NCBI GenBank assembly: GCA_902526115.1
Contig: CABZJV010000007.1
Coordinates: 1-45,844 of the forward strand
Direction: 5' to 3'
Origin: an uncultured Pelagibacteraceae bacterium
Lineage (GTDB): Bacteria > Pseudomonadota > Alphaproteobacteria > Pelagibacterales > Pelagibacteraceae
Length of the DNA stretch: 45,844 bases
In this document: positions 10,019 to 20,609 of the stretch, piece by piece
Layout: each line of letters starts with the position of its first letter
Numbering within the stretch: position 1 is the stretch's first letter
The notes under the pieces: generated by a model
What the model saw: the letters and a program-made list of their open reading frames with translations, nothing else
What the model was told of the DNA's origin: nothing
Database searches by the model: none
Made by a program: the position numbers and the translations under genes

Positions 10019-10951
10019 TTAGTATTTTGATGCCCTCTTTAATCGATCATTAATTGTTTGTCCTATCCCAATATTAGGTATTTTCTCAACAGCAATTTTT
10101 TTATACCCTCTATTTTTAATCTTTCGCATTAGAGGATATAAATTTTTTGCTGCTTTAATCAGGTTGTTATTTTTGCTAAGAAAGAAATAGTCTTTTGAAT
10201 TTATTTTTCTTTTTTTTATTAATATAAAGGCTTCGCCTTTGTTTATTTTTTTTGCATTCATTCTTAATGGTATACCTGGAGAGTAATGAAGAGAAAACAA
10301 TCCAGGCGAAAGTTTTTCTTTAGATTTATTTTTAATTAATAATTTTTTTTTAAGTATCTTATTTATTTTTGATACATTTAATCCTCCAAGCCTTAATATT
10401 GATATCTTATTTGTTAGATTAATAATTGTTGACTCTACTCCAATAGAACTTCTTCCACCTTTAAGTAAATATTTCAATTTTTTTCCGAATTCCTCTTTTA
10501 CATCTGCGGGACTAACAGAACTTAGTTTTGATGAAATATTTGCACTTGGAGCAGCTAAGGGATAATTTAAAACTTTAAGCAATTTTCTAATAAGCGGATG
10601 CTTTGGAAATCTAATTGCAACAGTATTTTTATTGTTGGTTACAAATTTTGATATTTTAGTATTTTTCTTTAATTTTAAAACATATGTAATCGGACCAGGT
10701 GAGAACTTCTTGTAAAGTTTTTTAAATTCTTTATTTATTATGCAATCTTCATTGAGACCATTAAGATTATAGTAGTGAACAATCAAAGGGTTATTAGTTG
10801 GTCTTTTCTTTAATTTGAATATTTTTTTAACCGAGATATCAGAATAAGCATTTCCAGCTAATCCATAAACTGTTTCTGTTGGTACTGCTATACATTCATT
10901 ATTATCCAAATATTTTTTTGCTTTTTTGATATTTGAATGATTAGATTTCAT
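10019..10951 (-). CDS. sua5: L-threonylcarbamoyladenylate synthase (Sua5/YrdC family)
   Basis: The enzyme makes threonylcarbamoyl-AMP from threonine, bicarbonate and ATP for the t6A37 modification of ANN-decoding tRNAs. The YrdC domain shows PTETVYGLAG (24-33), the KLKKRP motif (47-52), VAIRFPKHP and APSANISS. A C-terminal Sua5 extension (about 200-310, beginning near SPGLFSLHYSP) separates it from short TsaC proteins. The track starts at 10990, but that ORF overlaps divergent xseB. I prefer the ATG at 10951 (310 aa), which leaves an 18-bp intergenic gap. It heads a run with the ABC exporter genes; no functional link is evident. Confidence 0.92.
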   Translation of the reverse strand: MKSNHSNIKKAKKYLDNNECIAVPTETVYGLAGNAYSDISVKKIFKLKKRPTNNPLIVHYYNLNGLNEDCIINKEFKKLYKKFSPGPITYVLKLKKNTKISKFVTNNKNTVAIRFPKHPLIRKLLKVLNYPLAAPSANISSKLSSVSPADVKEEFGKKLKYLLKGGRSSIGVESTIINLTNKISILRLGGLNVSKINKILKKKLLIKNKSKEKLSPGLFSLHYSPGIPLRMNAKKINKGEAFILIKKRKINSKDYFFLSKNNNLIKAAKNLYPLMRKIKNRGYKKIAVEKIPNIGIGQTINDRLKRASKY

Positions 10952-10968
10952 GTAATAATTATTAATAT

Positions 10969-11211
10969 ATGAAAGAAAAAAATTTACCACTTGATTATCA
11001 AAACAGCTCTTTGGAGGAGCTCACTGAAAAAGCAAATAGTATAATTGTGTCATTAGAGAATGAAAATAATTTAAATAATTCTATTGATAGTTATCAAGAG
11101 TTATTGAAGTTAAATAGTATCATAGAAAAAAAATTTCAAAAAAATCTTAAATTTATTAATGAAAAAACAAATAATAAAATTAGGGAAATAGTTAAAAAAA
11201 ATGAAAAATGA
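10969..11211 (+). CDS. xseB: Exodeoxyribonuclease VII small subunit XseB
   Basis: XseB is the small helical subunit of exonuclease VII, which degrades single-stranded DNA. The 80-aa protein has the typical start SSLEELTEKANSIIVSLENE and a helical, charged remainder. The family's motif is usually FEEALxELExIVxxLE; here it is degenerate but recognisable. The conserved xseB-ispA-dxs order supports the call. It overlaps ispA by 11 bp. The ATG at 10969 lies only 18 bp from the divergent Sua5 start, and TAATAT directly precedes it. Confidence 0.85.
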   Translation: MKEKNLPLDYQNSSLEELTEKANSIIVSLENENNLNNSIDSYQELLKLNSIIEKKFQKNLKFINEKTNNKIREIVKKNEK

Positions 11212-12073
11212 AATTAATAAAATTGCTAAAGATACCAATTATTTTTTAAAAAAATTTATTAATAATCAGAATAGCTCTAATCTTATCAGCGCAATGAAAT
11301 ATGGTTTATTTCCAGGAGGAAAGAAAATTAGATCAAAGATACTTATAGACTTTGGTTCTTTATTTTCAATTAGTTATAATACCTTAATACAGATTGGTGC
11401 AGCTGTTGAATGCATACACGCTTACTCACTTATTCATGATGATTTGCCTTGTATGGATGATGATAAAATTAGACGTGGAAAACCATCTACACATATAAAA
11501 TATGGAGAGTCAACTGCAGTGCTAGCTGGCAATTCTTTGCTTACGATGGCATTTGAAATTTTATCAAACAAAAATCTAGATTTACCTGAAAAAATTAAAA
11601 TTAACTTAATAAAAAAATTATCTGAATGTTCAGGTCATCTGGGTATAGCTGGTGGACAATATTTAGATTTGCATTACGAAAAAAAAAAAATATCAAAAAG
11701 TAAAATAATTGAAATGGAAATTAAAAAAACAGGAATGTTATTTAGTTTTTGTTGTGTAGCTCCAGCAATAATAAAGAAGAAAAAAAATTCAGAGCTTAGA
11801 TTTTTTGGAACTATTGGATCTGACATAGGCTTATTGTTTCAAATTTCTGACGACCTAATAGACAATAAAGGAAATTCAAAAATAGCTGGTAAAAAAACAG
11901 GAAAAGATGAAAAAAAAGGTAAAGCAACACTTATTAGTTTGATTGGTTACGATAATGCAGTTAAATATTGTGACAATTTAATTATAAATATTAATAAAAA
12001 AATAAAAAAATATGGTCCTAATACAAAAAAAATAAAAAAGACTTTAGAACATATTTTAAAAAGAGATAGATGA
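11201..12073 (+). CDS. ispA: Polyprenyl diphosphate synthase, farnesyl-PP type (IspA)
   Basis: IspA-type enzymes condense IPP with DMAPP and GPP to make farnesyl (or geranylgeranyl) diphosphate. The 290-aa protein has the first aspartate-rich motif [10 protein letters not shown] (79-88), whose two-residue insertion is typical of bacterial IspA. It also has PGGKKIRSK near residue 38 and the second Asp-rich motif DDLID (217-221). It overlaps xseB by 11 bp and dxs by 4 bp (ATGA), the standard xseB-ispA-dxs operon. Chain length cannot be assigned with certainty. A second, longer-chain synthase (ispB) lies at 15731-16744. Confidence 0.94.
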   Translation: MKNEINKIAKDTNYFLKKFINNQNSSNLISAMKYGLFPGGKKIRSKILIDFGSLFSISYNTLIQIGAAVECIHAYSLIHDDLPCMDDDKIRRGKPSTHIKYGESTAVLAGNSLLTMAFEILSNKNLDLPEKIKINLIKKLSECSGHLGIAGGQYLDLHYEKKKISKSKIIEMEIKKTGMLFSFCCVAPAIIKKKKNSELRFFGTIGSDIGLLFQISDDLIDNKGNSKIAGKKTGKDEKKGKATLISLIGYDNAVKYCDNLIININKKIKKYGPNTKKIKKTLEHILKRDR

Positions 12074-13986
12074 TAAACAAAAGTTCATTTTTAAATGATA
12101 TTAATTTTCCATCTGATTTAAGGAAAGTTTCTGAAAAGGATTTACCAAAAGTTGCTACTGAAGTTAGAGATGAAATGATAGATGCTGTATCTCAAACAGG
12201 AGGTCACTTAGGTGCGGGGTTAGGTGTTGTGGAACTAACTGTAGCACTTCATTACGTATTTGATACACCAAATGATAAACTAATTTGGGATGTAGGACAT
12301 CAATCCTATCCACACAAAATTTTAACTGGAAGAAAAGATAAGATTAGAACATTAAGACAAGGTAATGGGTTATCAGGTTTTACGAAAAGATCTGAAAGTG
12401 AATATGATCCATTTGGTGCTGCGCACAGCTCAACATCAATCTCCTCTGCATTAGGTATAGCTGAGGCAAATAAATTAGAAAATAAATCATCAAATGTTAT
12501 TGCAGTGATAGGCGATGGTGCGATGAGTGCTGGCATGGCTTATGAAGCAATGAATAATGCTGGAGCTTCCAAAACAAAGATGATTGTTATTTTAAACGAT
12601 AACGATATGTCAATAGCAAAACCTGTTGGAGCAATGCGAACATATCTAGCAAAGTTATTGACAGGAAAAATTTATTTTAGTTTCAGAGAAACTGTTAAGT
12701 TAATTACTTCAGCATTTTCAAAGAGATTTAGTGCAAAGGCAGGTAAAGCAGAGGATTTCTTAAGATCTGCATTCACAGGGGGTACTATGTTTAATTCATT
12801 AGGTTTTTATTATGTAGGACCAATTGACGGACACGATTTATCTACTCTTATCCCTATTTTAAAAAATGCAAGAGACTCAAATCATGAAGGTCCAATTATG
12901 ATTCATATTAAAACTCAAAAAGGTAAAGGGTATAGTTATGCAGAACAAGCTAAAGATCATTATCATGGAGTTTCAAAATTTAATGTAGACACTGGTGAGC
13001 AGAATAAAAGTGGATCTAATTTACCTTCATATACAAAAGTATTTGCCAATACTCTCGTGAAGCACGCAAAAAAAGATAGCAAAATTGTTGGAATAACAGC
13101 AGCGATGCCTAGTGGAACGGGAATGGATATATTTGGCAAAGAATTCCCAAAAAGAATGTTTGATGTTGGTATAGCTGAGCAACATGCTGTAACATTTGCC
13201 GCAGGGATGGCAACGGAGGGATACAAGCCCTATGCTGCAATTTACTCAACATTTCTACAAAGAGCTTACGATCAAGTTGTTCATGATGTAGCTATTCAAA
13301 GCTTACCAGTAAGATTTGCAATTGATAGAGCTGGATTAGTAGGAGCTGATGGATCAACACACGCTGGTTCATTTGATATTACTTATTTATCAACTTTACC
13401 AAATTTTATTGTAATGGCTGCAAGTGATGAATCTGAACTAGTTAAAATGATAAATACTTCAGTAGATATTAATGATAGACCAAGTGCAATTAGATACCCA
13501 AGAGGTGTAGGTGTTGGAGCTGAACTACCATCTATAGAAGATAAAATTGAAATTGGAAAAGGAAGAATAATCCAAAATGGTAATCAAGTATGTCTTTTAA
13601 GCTTAGGAACAAGACTTGAGGAATGTAAATTAGCAGCAGAAAATTTAAAACAAAAAGGAGTTTCAACTACTATTATTGATGCTAGATTCGCCAAACCCTT
13701 AGACGAAGAGTTAATTATTAAATGTGCTAGAGACCATGAAATTTTATTCTCTATAGAAGAAGGATCTATTGGTGGATTTGGTTCGCACGTAAAAAACTTA
13801 CTTGCTGAGAAAGGGATATTTGATAAAGGTTTAAAGTTTAGATCTATGAATTTACCAGATAAATTTATTGAACAAGATACCCCTAACAAAATGTATGAAA
13901 TTGCTGGATTAAATGCCTCTCAAATTTCCAAGAAAATTTTAGATATTTTATTTAACAAAAATTCTATCAAAGTTGTAAAAAATTAA
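12070..13986 (+). CDS. dxs: 1-deoxy-D-xylulose-5-phosphate synthase Dxs
   Basis: Dxs condenses pyruvate and glyceraldehyde-3-phosphate with TPP, the first step of the MEP isoprenoid pathway. The 638-aa protein is full length. The TPP/Mg motif is GDGAMSAG (148-155) with NDND at about 176-179. An early [15 protein letters not shown] segment and the transketolase-like [14 protein letters not shown] with its catalytic Glu are present. [14 protein letters not shown] and the C-terminal [12 protein letters not shown] are also typical. It follows ispA with a 4-bp overlap. The stop lies 5 bp from the convergent aroC stop. Confidence 0.98.
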   Translation: MINKSSFLNDINFPSDLRKVSEKDLPKVATEVRDEMIDAVSQTGGHLGAGLGVVELTVALHYVFDTPNDKLIWDVGHQSYPHKILTGRKDKIRTLRQGNGLSGFTKRSESEYDPFGAAHSSTSISSALGIAEANKLENKSSNVIAVIGDGAMSAGMAYEAMNNAGASKTKMIVILNDNDMSIAKPVGAMRTYLAKLLTGKIYFSFRETVKLITSAFSKRFSAKAGKAEDFLRSAFTGGTMFNSLGFYYVGPIDGHDLSTLIPILKNARDSNHEGPIMIHIKTQKGKGYSYAEQAKDHYHGVSKFNVDTGEQNKSGSNLPSYTKVFANTLVKHAKKDSKIVGITAAMPSGTGMDIFGKEFPKRMFDVGIAEQHAVTFAAGMATEGYKPYAAIYSTFLQRAYDQVVHDVAIQSLPVRFAIDRAGLVGADGSTHAGSFDITYLSTLPNFIVMAASDESELVKMINTSVDINDRPSAIRYPRGVGVGAELPSIEDKIEIGKGRIIQNGNQVCLLSLGTRLEECKLAAENLKQKGVSTTIIDARFAKPLDEELIIKCARDHEILFSIEEGSIGGFGSHVKNLLAEKGIFDKGLKFRSMNLPDKFIEQDTPNKMYEIAGLNASQISKKILDILFNKNSIKVVKN

Positions 13987-13991
13987 TTGTT

Positions 13992-15074
13992 CTACTGACA
14001 CTGAGCTTTATTCATTAGATAGTGATCTAATAAAACACAATTCATCATCGCTTCACCAACAGGTACAGCTCTTATACCAACACATGGATCATGTCTTCCC
14101 GTAACAGATATTGTTGTATTTTTTCCAAATTTATCGACAGTATTTCTTTTTGTTAAGATTGAAGATGTTGGTTTTACAGCAAATGAAGCAACAATTTCCT
14201 GTCCAGTTGAAATACCACCCAATATTCCACCGGCATTATTTGAATTAAACTTTAATTTTTTACCTTTTTGTGAAATTTCATCTGAGTTTTGTTCACCACT
14301 TAGTTGTGCAGAGTTCATTCCAGCACCAATATTTACTCCTTTAACAGCATTAATACTCATGAAACTAGATGCTATATCAGAGTCTAGTTTTGAGTAAATA
14401 GGTGCGCCCAATCCTAACGGAATTCCTCTTGCTCTTATTTCAATCACTGCACCACATGATGATCCAGATTTTCTTACTCCTAACAAATATTTTTCCCAAA
14501 GTTTAATCATTGATTTATCAGGACAAAAAAATGGATTTTTTGAAATTATTTTGTCATTCCATTTGCTAGTATCGCACCCCAAAATACCTAATTGCGTGAC
14601 TGCACCAACAACTTTAAATTTTTTACCTAATTTATTTTGTAAGACCAACTTAGCTATTGCACCAGCTGCAACTCTTGATGCAGTTTCTCTTGCAGATGAT
14701 CTTCCGCCACCTCTATAGTCTCTAATTCCGTATTTTTTGAAGTAAGTAAAGTCAGCATGTCCAGGTCTAAATTTATCCTTAATTTTTCCATAATCCTTAG
14801 ATCTCATATCTTTATTATAAATAATTAAGGAGATTGGTGTACCCGTAGTTCTACCTTCAAAAATTCCAGATAACATTTGAACTTTATCGTCCTCTTTTCT
14901 TTGTGTCGTAAATTTTGATTGTCCTGGTTTTCTCTTATCCAGTTCTTTTTGTATATCTTTTTCACTTAATTTAATATTTGGTGGGCATCCATCAACGATA
15001 CAGCCAATAGCAGGACCGTGAGATTCACCCCAAGTAGAGAAACGAAATAGCTTTCCAAATGTATTAAATGACAT
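13992..15074 (-). CDS. aroC: Chorismate synthase AroC
   Basis: AroC converts EPSP to chorismate using reduced FMN, the last step of the shikimate pathway. The 360-aa protein carries the three classic signatures: GESHGPAIG (16-24), the [18 protein letters not shown] block and the C-terminal [17 protein letters not shown]. Its start is 33 bp from the divergent pdxH. A perfect TATAAT on the minus strand ends 7 nt before the ATG, so the message may be nearly leaderless. Confidence 0.98.
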   Translation of the reverse strand: MSFNTFGKLFRFSTWGESHGPAIGCIVDGCPPNIKLSEKDIQKELDKRKPGQSKFTTQRKEDDKVQMLSGIFEGRTTGTPISLIIYNKDMRSKDYGKIKDKFRPGHADFTYFKKYGIRDYRGGGRSSARETASRVAAGAIAKLVLQNKLGKKFKVVGAVTQLGILGCDTSKWNDKIISKNPFFCPDKSMIKLWEKYLLGVRKSGSSCGAVIEIRARGIPLGLGAPIYSKLDSDIASSFMSINAVKGVNIGAGMNSAQLSGEQNSDEISQKGKKLKFNSNNAGGILGGISTGQEIVASFAVKPTSSILTKRNTVDKFGKNTTISVTGRHDPCVGIRAVPVGEAMMNCVLLDHYLMNKAQCQ

Positions 15075-15081
15075 TATTTAT

Positions 15082-15087
15082 ATTATA
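15082..15087 (-). promoter_or_regulatory. Candidate -10 element for aroC
   Basis: The minus strand reads TATAAT followed by 7 nt and the aroC ATG. Initiation at the usual 6-8 nt downstream would fall at or next to the A of the start codon. No strong -35 is visible. The element lies in the 33-bp gap shared with divergent pdxH. Confidence 0.45.
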
Positions 15088-15107
15088 TAGATTATTTTGT
15101 TTAAATT

Positions 15108-15734
15108 ATGAATCAAAAAAACTCACTTGGGCTTAATAGTTGTTTTATGGATGTAGATGATCCAATTCATTTATTTGAAAATTGGATGGAAGAGGCAAAA
15201 AAAACTGAGCCAAACGACCCAAACGCGGTAGCGTTAGCAACATCGAATAAAAATAATGTCCCTTCAGTAAGAATGGTCTTATTAAAAGACTTTAATCAAA
15301 ATGGATTTGTATTTTACACAAATTTAGATAGTCAAAAAGGATACGAATTAAAACATAATCCAAATGTAGCAATGTGCTTTCATTGGAAAAGTTTATTAAG
15401 ACAAATTAGAGTTAATGGCACAGTTTCATTGGTACCAAATGAGGTTGCAGATGATTACTATAATTCAAGAAGTTATGAAAGCAGAATTGGAGCATGGGCA
15501 TCTAAACAGAGCAATGAACTTAAAGATCGAGAACAGTTAGATAATTCTATCGAAGAATACAAAAAAAAGTATGCAGATAAGAATAATGTTCCACGACCGA
15601 ATTATTGGTCAGGATGGAACTTATCTCCCTCAAGTATTGAATTTTGGCTTGATGGAGATAATAGAATTCATGAAAGATTAAAATATACAAAAAATTCTAA
15701 AGGAGAATGGATCAGATCTCTTTTGAGTCCCTAA
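15108..15734 (+). CDS. pdxH: Pyridoxamine/pyridoxine 5'-phosphate oxidase PdxH
   Basis: PdxH is an FMN enzyme that oxidises PNP or PMP to pyridoxal 5'-phosphate. The 208-aa protein shows SVRMVLLKDF, FYTNLDSQKG, the FHWKSLLRQIRVNGT strand, ASKQS and the C-terminal signature FWLDGDNRIHERL, ending in the usual WxRxxLxP form. All are standard for the family. It is divergent from aroC and its stop overlaps the ispB stop by 4 bp. Confidence 0.96.
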   Translation: MNQKNSLGLNSCFMDVDDPIHLFENWMEEAKKTEPNDPNAVALATSNKNNVPSVRMVLLKDFNQNGFVFYTNLDSQKGYELKHNPNVAMCFHWKSLLRQIRVNGTVSLVPNEVADDYYNSRSYESRIGAWASKQSNELKDREQLDNSIEEYKKKYADKNNVPRPNYWSGWNLSPSSIEFWLDGDNRIHERLKYTKNSKGEWIRSLLSP

Positions 15735-16744
15735 AAACTTCTGGATAAACTAAATGTTGTTAGATTTTTTAAAATTTCTTTTTCTTTAGTATCTTCAAAA
15801 ACACTTAATGAATTTGAAGCAAGATTAATATAATGTTGAGCTTTCTGGTAGCACTCATTTATAATTTTGTGTTTATTAATTAAAGCAATTATTTTATCTA
15901 AATCATCTTTATCTCTTGTATCTTTGCTGAAAATATTAATTAAGTTATTTTTTTCTTTGATCTCCAGCTTTTGATAAAGTAAAATTATTGGAAGTGTAAT
16001 TTTTCCTTCAAAAAAATCTTGTCCTATTTTCTTTCCAAATGATTTAAGTTCAGCGTTGTAATCAAGTGTATCGTCAGCAATTTGGAAAGTAAGTCCAAGA
16101 TTTCTACCATAAAATTCAAGTGCATCTTTTTCTTTTTTATTACTATCAGATAAAATTGCACCGACTTTTGTAGCTGCTGCAAACAATTCAGCAGTTTTTG
16201 CAGAAATAATTTTTAGATAAGTCTCTTCCAACATATCGACTTCACCTTTATGCTGAAGCTGTAAAACTTCTCCTTGAGCTATTTTTGATGAAGTAGATGA
16301 TAATAATTTCAGAACTTCTATGTTACCATCTTCAACCATCATCTCAAAGCATCTACTTAGCAAATAGTCACCTACTAAAACTGATGAATGATTATTCCAA
16401 ACTTTATTTAAAGTTTCTTTTCCTCTCCTAACTTCACCCTCATCTATAACGTCATCATGCATTAAAGTTGCACTATGTATTAATTCAACACATGCTGCTA
16501 AATTCACATCTCTTGAACCTTTTGTATAACCACATAATTTTGCAGATCCTAAAGTTAGTAGAGCTCTCAGCCTTTTGCCACCAGTTTTCATATGATATTC
16601 AGTCATTTTTTGAACTAGTTCTACATCACTAATTAATTTAGTTTTAATTTTTTCCTCAGTTAAAACCAGCTTGTCCTCAAGAGAATCCTTTAACTGAAAA
16701 TATGAATTATTTATCTGATTTTTAAGCTGAACGACTGATCCCAT
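15731..16744 (-). CDS. ispB: Long-chain polyprenyl (octaprenyl-type) diphosphate synthase
   Basis: Enzymes of this type make the C40-C50 side chain of ubiquinone. The 337-aa protein has GGKRLRALL (about 55-63), the first aspartate motif DDVID (97-101) without the IspA insertion, and the second motif DDTLDY. This pattern and the length fit IspB/DdsA rather than IspA. Exact product length is not predictable from what I can see. The start faces the S49 peptidase gene across a 114-bp divergent region that can hold promoters for both. Confidence 0.93.
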   Translation of the reverse strand: MGSVVQLKNQINNSYFQLKDSLEDKLVLTEEKIKTKLISDVELVQKMTEYHMKTGGKRLRALLTLGSAKLCGYTKGSRDVNLAACVELIHSATLMHDDVIDEGEVRRGKETLNKVWNNHSSVLVGDYLLSRCFEMMVEDGNIEVLKLLSSTSSKIAQGEVLQLQHKGEVDMLEETYLKIISAKTAELFAAATKVGAILSDSNKKEKDALEFYGRNLGLTFQIADDTLDYNAELKSFGKKIGQDFFEGKITLPIILLYQKLEIKEKNNLINIFSKDTRDKDDLDKIIALINKHKIINECYQKAQHYINLASNSLSVFEDTKEKEILKNLTTFSLSRSF

Positions 16745-16790
16745 ATAAAATTTAAACTAGTATAATTAACTTTTATTTATTACTTATCAA

Positions 16791-16818
16791 TTGACGCACC
16801 TTATTCTTCAATTATAAG
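16791..16818 (+). promoter_or_regulatory. Candidate promoter for the S49 peptidase-glyQS-ppdK run
   Basis: TTGACG (16791-16796) and TATAAG (16813-16818) are separated by 16 bp in the 114-bp ispB/S49 divergent region. A second TATAAG at 16845-16850 lies 8 nt before the ATG and could give a nearly leaderless message. Which one is used cannot be judged from sequence. Confidence 0.4.
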
Positions 16819-16858
16819 TAGTCTTTATATTCAACTAATAATTCTATAAGAAATATTT

Positions 16859-17662
16859 ATGTTCTCTTTTTTTAAAAAGAAAAAAATAGTAGCTCATTTA
16901 AAGCTTAGTGGTGTGATAGGAAATGCAGGAAAATTTAAACAAGGTATAGATTTTGCTGGCCAAGAAGAGATAATTAAAAAAGCTTTTTCATTGAAAAAAG
17001 CCAAATGTGTTGCAATTACTATAAATTCACCAGGTGGATCTCCTGTTCAATCCCATCTAATTTATAGCTTTATAAGACAGCAAGCAAAAAAAAATAAGAA
17101 ACAAGTAATTGTATTTGCAGAGGATGTAGCCGCCTCTGGAGGCTATCTTATTGCATGTGCTGGGGATGAAATTTATGCAAATTCAAGTTCTATTATAGGA
17201 TCAATTGGAGTTATTTATTCGTCGTTTGGTTTTACAGAATTAATAAAAAAAATTGGTGTCGAGAGAAGAGTTCATACAGCTGGTAAAAATAAAAGTACTC
17301 TTGATCCTTTTCTTGAAGAAAAAAATGAAGATATAGAGAGACTTAAAAATATTCAGTTAGACTTACATAAAGATTTTATTGATGTTGTTGAAAAAAGTAG
17401 AGGTACTAAATTAAAAAAATCTGAAGTTGAACTTTTCTCGGGTGAATTTTGGTCAGGTAGTAAATCAAAAACATTGGGATTAGTAGATGGAATAGGAAAC
17501 ACTCATGAAATCTTGAAAGAAAAATTTGGAGATGATGTAATAATTAAAAAATTTGAAAAGACCAAAGGATGGTTAAGTCAAAAACTTTCATCTTCTAATC
17601 AAATAGATCAATTTGCAAATATTTTAGATGAGAGGTCAATCTGGCAAAGATATGGTTTCTAA
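16859..17662 (+). CDS. Peptidase family S49 protein (SohB/SppA-like)
   Basis: S49 enzymes are Ser/Lys-dyad proteases; SppA types digest cleaved signal peptides. The 267-aa protein shows INSPGGSP (about 55-62), the nucleophile in VAASGGYL (Ser93) and IIGSIGVI. The putative general base is in GKNKS (Lys145); the 52-residue spacing between Ser and Lys matches the dyad of Bacillus SppA. Unlike most SppA/SohB proteins there is no clear N-terminal membrane helix, only a short hydrophobic start followed by KKKK. Membrane attachment is therefore doubtful. It overlaps glyQ by 11 bp, so it is likely co-transcribed with the glycyl-tRNA synthetase genes. Confidence 0.9.
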   Translation: MFSFFKKKKIVAHLKLSGVIGNAGKFKQGIDFAGQEEIIKKAFSLKKAKCVAITINSPGGSPVQSHLIYSFIRQQAKKNKKQVIVFAEDVAASGGYLIACAGDEIYANSSSIIGSIGVIYSSFGFTELIKKIGVERRVHTAGKNKSTLDPFLEEKNEDIERLKNIQLDLHKDFIDVVEKSRGTKLKKSEVELFSGEFWSGSKSKTLGLVDGIGNTHEILKEKFGDDVIIKKFEKTKGWLSQKLSSSNQIDQFANILDERSIWQRYGF

Positions 17663-18536
17663 AAATAATAAAAAACAAAAACCAAAATTTCAAACTTTTC
17701 AAGAAACTATTCTAAATCTTCAAAAATTTTGGAGTAAACAAGGGTGTATTATTCTTCAGCCGTACGACATGGAAGTTGGAGCTGGTACGTTCCATCCTGC
17801 TACAACTCTTAGATCGTTGGGTACCCAACCTTGGAAAGCCGCTTATGTTCAACCATCAAGAAGACCAACAGACGGCAGATATGGTGAAAATCCTAATAGA
17901 CTTCAACATTATTATCAGTTTCAAGTTTTGATTAAACCTTCTCCTGAAAATATAAAAAAAATATATCTAAATAGTCTTACTACAATTGGAATTCATCACA
18001 ATGATCATGATATAAGATTCGTTGAAGATGACTGGGAAAGTCCTACATTAGGTGCAGCCGGTTTAGGTTGGGAAGTTTGGTGTGATGGAATGGAAATTAC
18101 TCAATTCACTTACTTTCAACAGATGGCTGGATATGAATGTAAACCAGTTTCAGTAGAAATTACTTATGGTTTAGAGAGGATCTGTATGTTTACCCAACAA
18201 CAAAAAAATGTTTATGATTTGTTATGGAATGATGAGGATATAAAATACAGAGAAGTTTTTCACCAAGCTGAAAAAGAGTTTTCTGCATATAATTTTGAGC
18301 ATGCCAATGTCGAACAATTATTCAAAATGTTTGATATGCATGAGTCAGAAGCAAAATCATTAGTTGAAAAAAAGGTTTCACTACCTGCGTATGATCAATG
18401 TTTAAAAGCAAGCCACGTATTTAACATTTTAGATGCTAGGGGAGCAATAAGTGTTGCACAAAGAGCAGGTTATATTGGAAGAATTCGTGACATCACTAAG
18501 TCTGCTGCTGGGATTTGGATAGATAGTCAAAATTGA
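17652..18536 (+). CDS. glyQ: Glycyl-tRNA synthetase alpha subunit GlyQ
   Basis: GlyQ is the class II catalytic subunit of the heterotetrameric bacterial glycyl-tRNA synthetase. Visible family blocks are [45 protein letters not shown] and the motif-3-like [11 protein letters not shown]. The track begins at 17628, but those residues lie inside the peptidase gene. The ATG at 17652 (294 aa) gives a normal GlyQ N-terminus and an 11-bp overlap with the upstream gene. GlyS follows after 3 bp. Confidence 0.97.
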   Translation: MVSKNNKKQKPKFQTFQETILNLQKFWSKQGCIILQPYDMEVGAGTFHPATTLRSLGTQPWKAAYVQPSRRPTDGRYGENPNRLQHYYQFQVLIKPSPENIKKIYLNSLTTIGIHHNDHDIRFVEDDWESPTLGAAGLGWEVWCDGMEITQFTYFQQMAGYECKPVSVEITYGLERICMFTQQQKNVYDLLWNDEDIKYREVFHQAEKEFSAYNFEHANVEQLFKMFDMHESEAKSLVEKKVSLPAYDQCLKASHVFNILDARGAISVAQRAGYIGRIRDITKSAAGIWIDSQN

Positions 18537-18539
18537 AAA

Positions 18540-20609
18540 ATGTCTGAGTTTTTTTTAGAGCTATTTAGCGAGGAAATACCCGCAGGTCTTCAAAAAAATT
18601 TAAGAGAAAACTTATTGAAATCTTTTAATGATTTCTTTGAAGAGAAATCTATTCCATTTAAAAGAAGTTCTTCCTATTCAACCCCAAATAGATTGGTAAT
18701 ATTATTTGAAGGGATTCAAAAACAAACAATTCTGAAGTCTGAGGAAATAAGAGGTCCGAGTACAAAAGCCCCAGATCTTGCTATAGAGGGCTTTATACGA
18801 TCAAATCAAACTCTAAAACAAAATCTTTATGAAAAAGAAACAGAAAAAGGTAACTTTTTCTTCTTTAAAACGAAATCAAAAAAACTTTATACCCACGAGT
18901 TATTAGAAGAATTTGTTCCAAAAATATTAGATAAAATTCAATGGAAAAAATCAATGCGTTGGGGGGATTTTAGTTTAAATTGGGGTAGACCGCTCAAGTC
19001 AATTTTGGCAATCTTTAACAAAAAAACACTAATATTTAAATTTCATCATATTCAGTCATCTAATTTTACTTTCGTAGATAAAGATTTTGAAGAAAAGAAA
19101 ATGAAATTTTTTAATTTTAAAAAATATAAAAATTTCTTTAAAAAGAAACAAATAATAATTGACCCTGTTGAAAGAAAAAAAATTATTGAAAAAAAATTTC
19201 ATTTACTTTTAAAAAAGAAAAATATTGTTATAGAGCAAAATCCAAAGCTGTTGGAAGAAGTTGTTGATTTAATAGATCAACCCAATGTTCTTGTTTGTCA
19301 GTTTGATAAAGAGTTTTTAAAAATTCCAAAAGAGATTCTAATAATCACAATGCAATACCATCAAAAAAATTTTCCTACTTTTGATAATAAGGGAGGTATT
19401 ACGAACGAATTTTTAGTTGTTTCAAACAAAAAAGATCTAAAAGGGTTAATAAAGCTAGGTAACGAGAGAGTAGTAGAAGCAAGACTTACCGATGCAAAAT
19501 TCTTTTGGCAAAAAGACAAATCTCAAAATTTAGTAAAACAAGTCTCAAATTTAAAATCTATGAATTATTTTAAGGGTTTGGGAAGTTATTTCGATAAAGT
19601 TCAAAGAATGAGAAAGCTTGGAGGAATGCTTTCAGATGAACTGTTAATAAGTAAAGAAAAAGTGGAATTATCAGCATCAATCTCTAAAGTCGATTTATTA
19701 TCTAGACTAGTGGGTGAGTTTCCTGAGCTTCAAGGAATTATGGGTGGTTATTTTTCTGAGGCACAAGGTTTTGACAAGGATGTAGCACTATCAATAAGTG
19801 AACAATATTTACCCTCAGGTTCTGGGTCAATGGTTCCTAAAAAACCTTTTAGTATAGCACTAGCTCTATCAGACAAAATAGATACCCTTGTAGGTTTTTT
19901 TGGAATTAACCAAAAACCAACAAGCTCTAAAGATCCATTTGCCCTTAGAAGATTAACTTTAGGAATAATTAGAATAATTGTAGAAAATAAAACTCATATT
20001 AAAATAAGAGATTTGATTAACTATTCAGCGTCACTTTATATGGATCAAGGCTTCACATTTGAAAATAAATTACTTCAAAAAGAACTTTCTGAATTTCTAA
20101 TGGACCGACTAAAATTCTATATGAAGGAAGAAAATATTCGAAATGATATTATTCAAGCATCTATCAATTCACATAATTTAGATCAACTTGTAATAATTTT
20201 TGAAAAGGCTAAATATTTAGACAAAATAATTTCTAAATCAAACGGACAAGAGATAATATCAAGCTATAAAAGAGCCTCAAACATCTTGGAAAGTGAGTTG
20301 AAAGGACAGAATTTTGATCTTTCAAATACAAGCGATCCTAGTCTTTTTAAGACAGATTTTGAAAAAAATTTGTTTAAAAAGATAAATGAATTAAGGAAAT
20401 ATTTTTCTTCAATTAATAAAGATGAAGTTTATTTTGAAACTCTAGATAACTTACTAGATGCCAAAAAAGTAATTAACGAATTTTTTGACAATGTTATAGT
20501 TAATGACGTTGATCCAGGTATTCGTAAAAATAGACTAGAACTTATTCAAATCTTATGTAAAACCTTCAACAACTATGTTAATTTTTCTTTAGTAGACTCC
20601 CAAAAATGA
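18540..20609 (+). CDS. glyS: Glycyl-tRNA synthetase beta subunit GlyS
   Basis: GlyS supplies tRNA recognition and partners GlyQ in an alpha2-beta2 enzyme. The 689-aa protein begins with FFLELFSEEIPAG, carries RWGDFSLNWGRPLKSI, an EARLTDAKFFWQKD block with the HD-like region after it, and DPFALRRLTLGIIRI. An anticodon-binding-like helical C-terminus follows. The segment around 190-235 is unusually lysine-rich. It lies 3 bp after glyQ and overlaps ppdK by 4 bp (ATGA). Confidence 0.96.
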   Translation: MSEFFLELFSEEIPAGLQKNLRENLLKSFNDFFEEKSIPFKRSSSYSTPNRLVILFEGIQKQTILKSEEIRGPSTKAPDLAIEGFIRSNQTLKQNLYEKETEKGNFFFFKTKSKKLYTHELLEEFVPKILDKIQWKKSMRWGDFSLNWGRPLKSILAIFNKKTLIFKFHHIQSSNFTFVDKDFEEKKMKFFNFKKYKNFFKKKQIIIDPVERKKIIEKKFHLLLKKKNIVIEQNPKLLEEVVDLIDQPNVLVCQFDKEFLKIPKEILIITMQYHQKNFPTFDNKGGITNEFLVVSNKKDLKGLIKLGNERVVEARLTDAKFFWQKDKSQNLVKQVSNLKSMNYFKGLGSYFDKVQRMRKLGGMLSDELLISKEKVELSASISKVDLLSRLVGEFPELQGIMGGYFSEAQGFDKDVALSISEQYLPSGSGSMVPKKPFSIALALSDKIDTLVGFFGINQKPTSSKDPFALRRLTLGIIRIIVENKTHIKIRDLINYSASLYMDQGFTFENKLLQKELSEFLMDRLKFYMKEENIRNDIIQASINSHNLDQLVIIFEKAKYLDKIISKSNGQEIISSYKRASNILESELKGQNFDLSNTSDPSLFKTDFEKNLFKKINELRKYFSSINKDEVYFETLDNLLDAKKVINEFFDNVIVNDVDPGIRKNRLELIQILCKTFNNYVNFSLVDSQK

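Noticed and set aside
10952-10990. Thirteen extra N-terminal residues of the Sua5 ORF
   Set aside because: They overlap the divergent xseB start; family similarity begins after the ATG at 10951.
12306-13889. Minus-strand ORFs inside dxs
   Set aside because: Low-complexity shadows opposite a well-conserved enzyme; same reasoning applies to the other antisense ORFs in ppdK, glmM, mreB and mreC.
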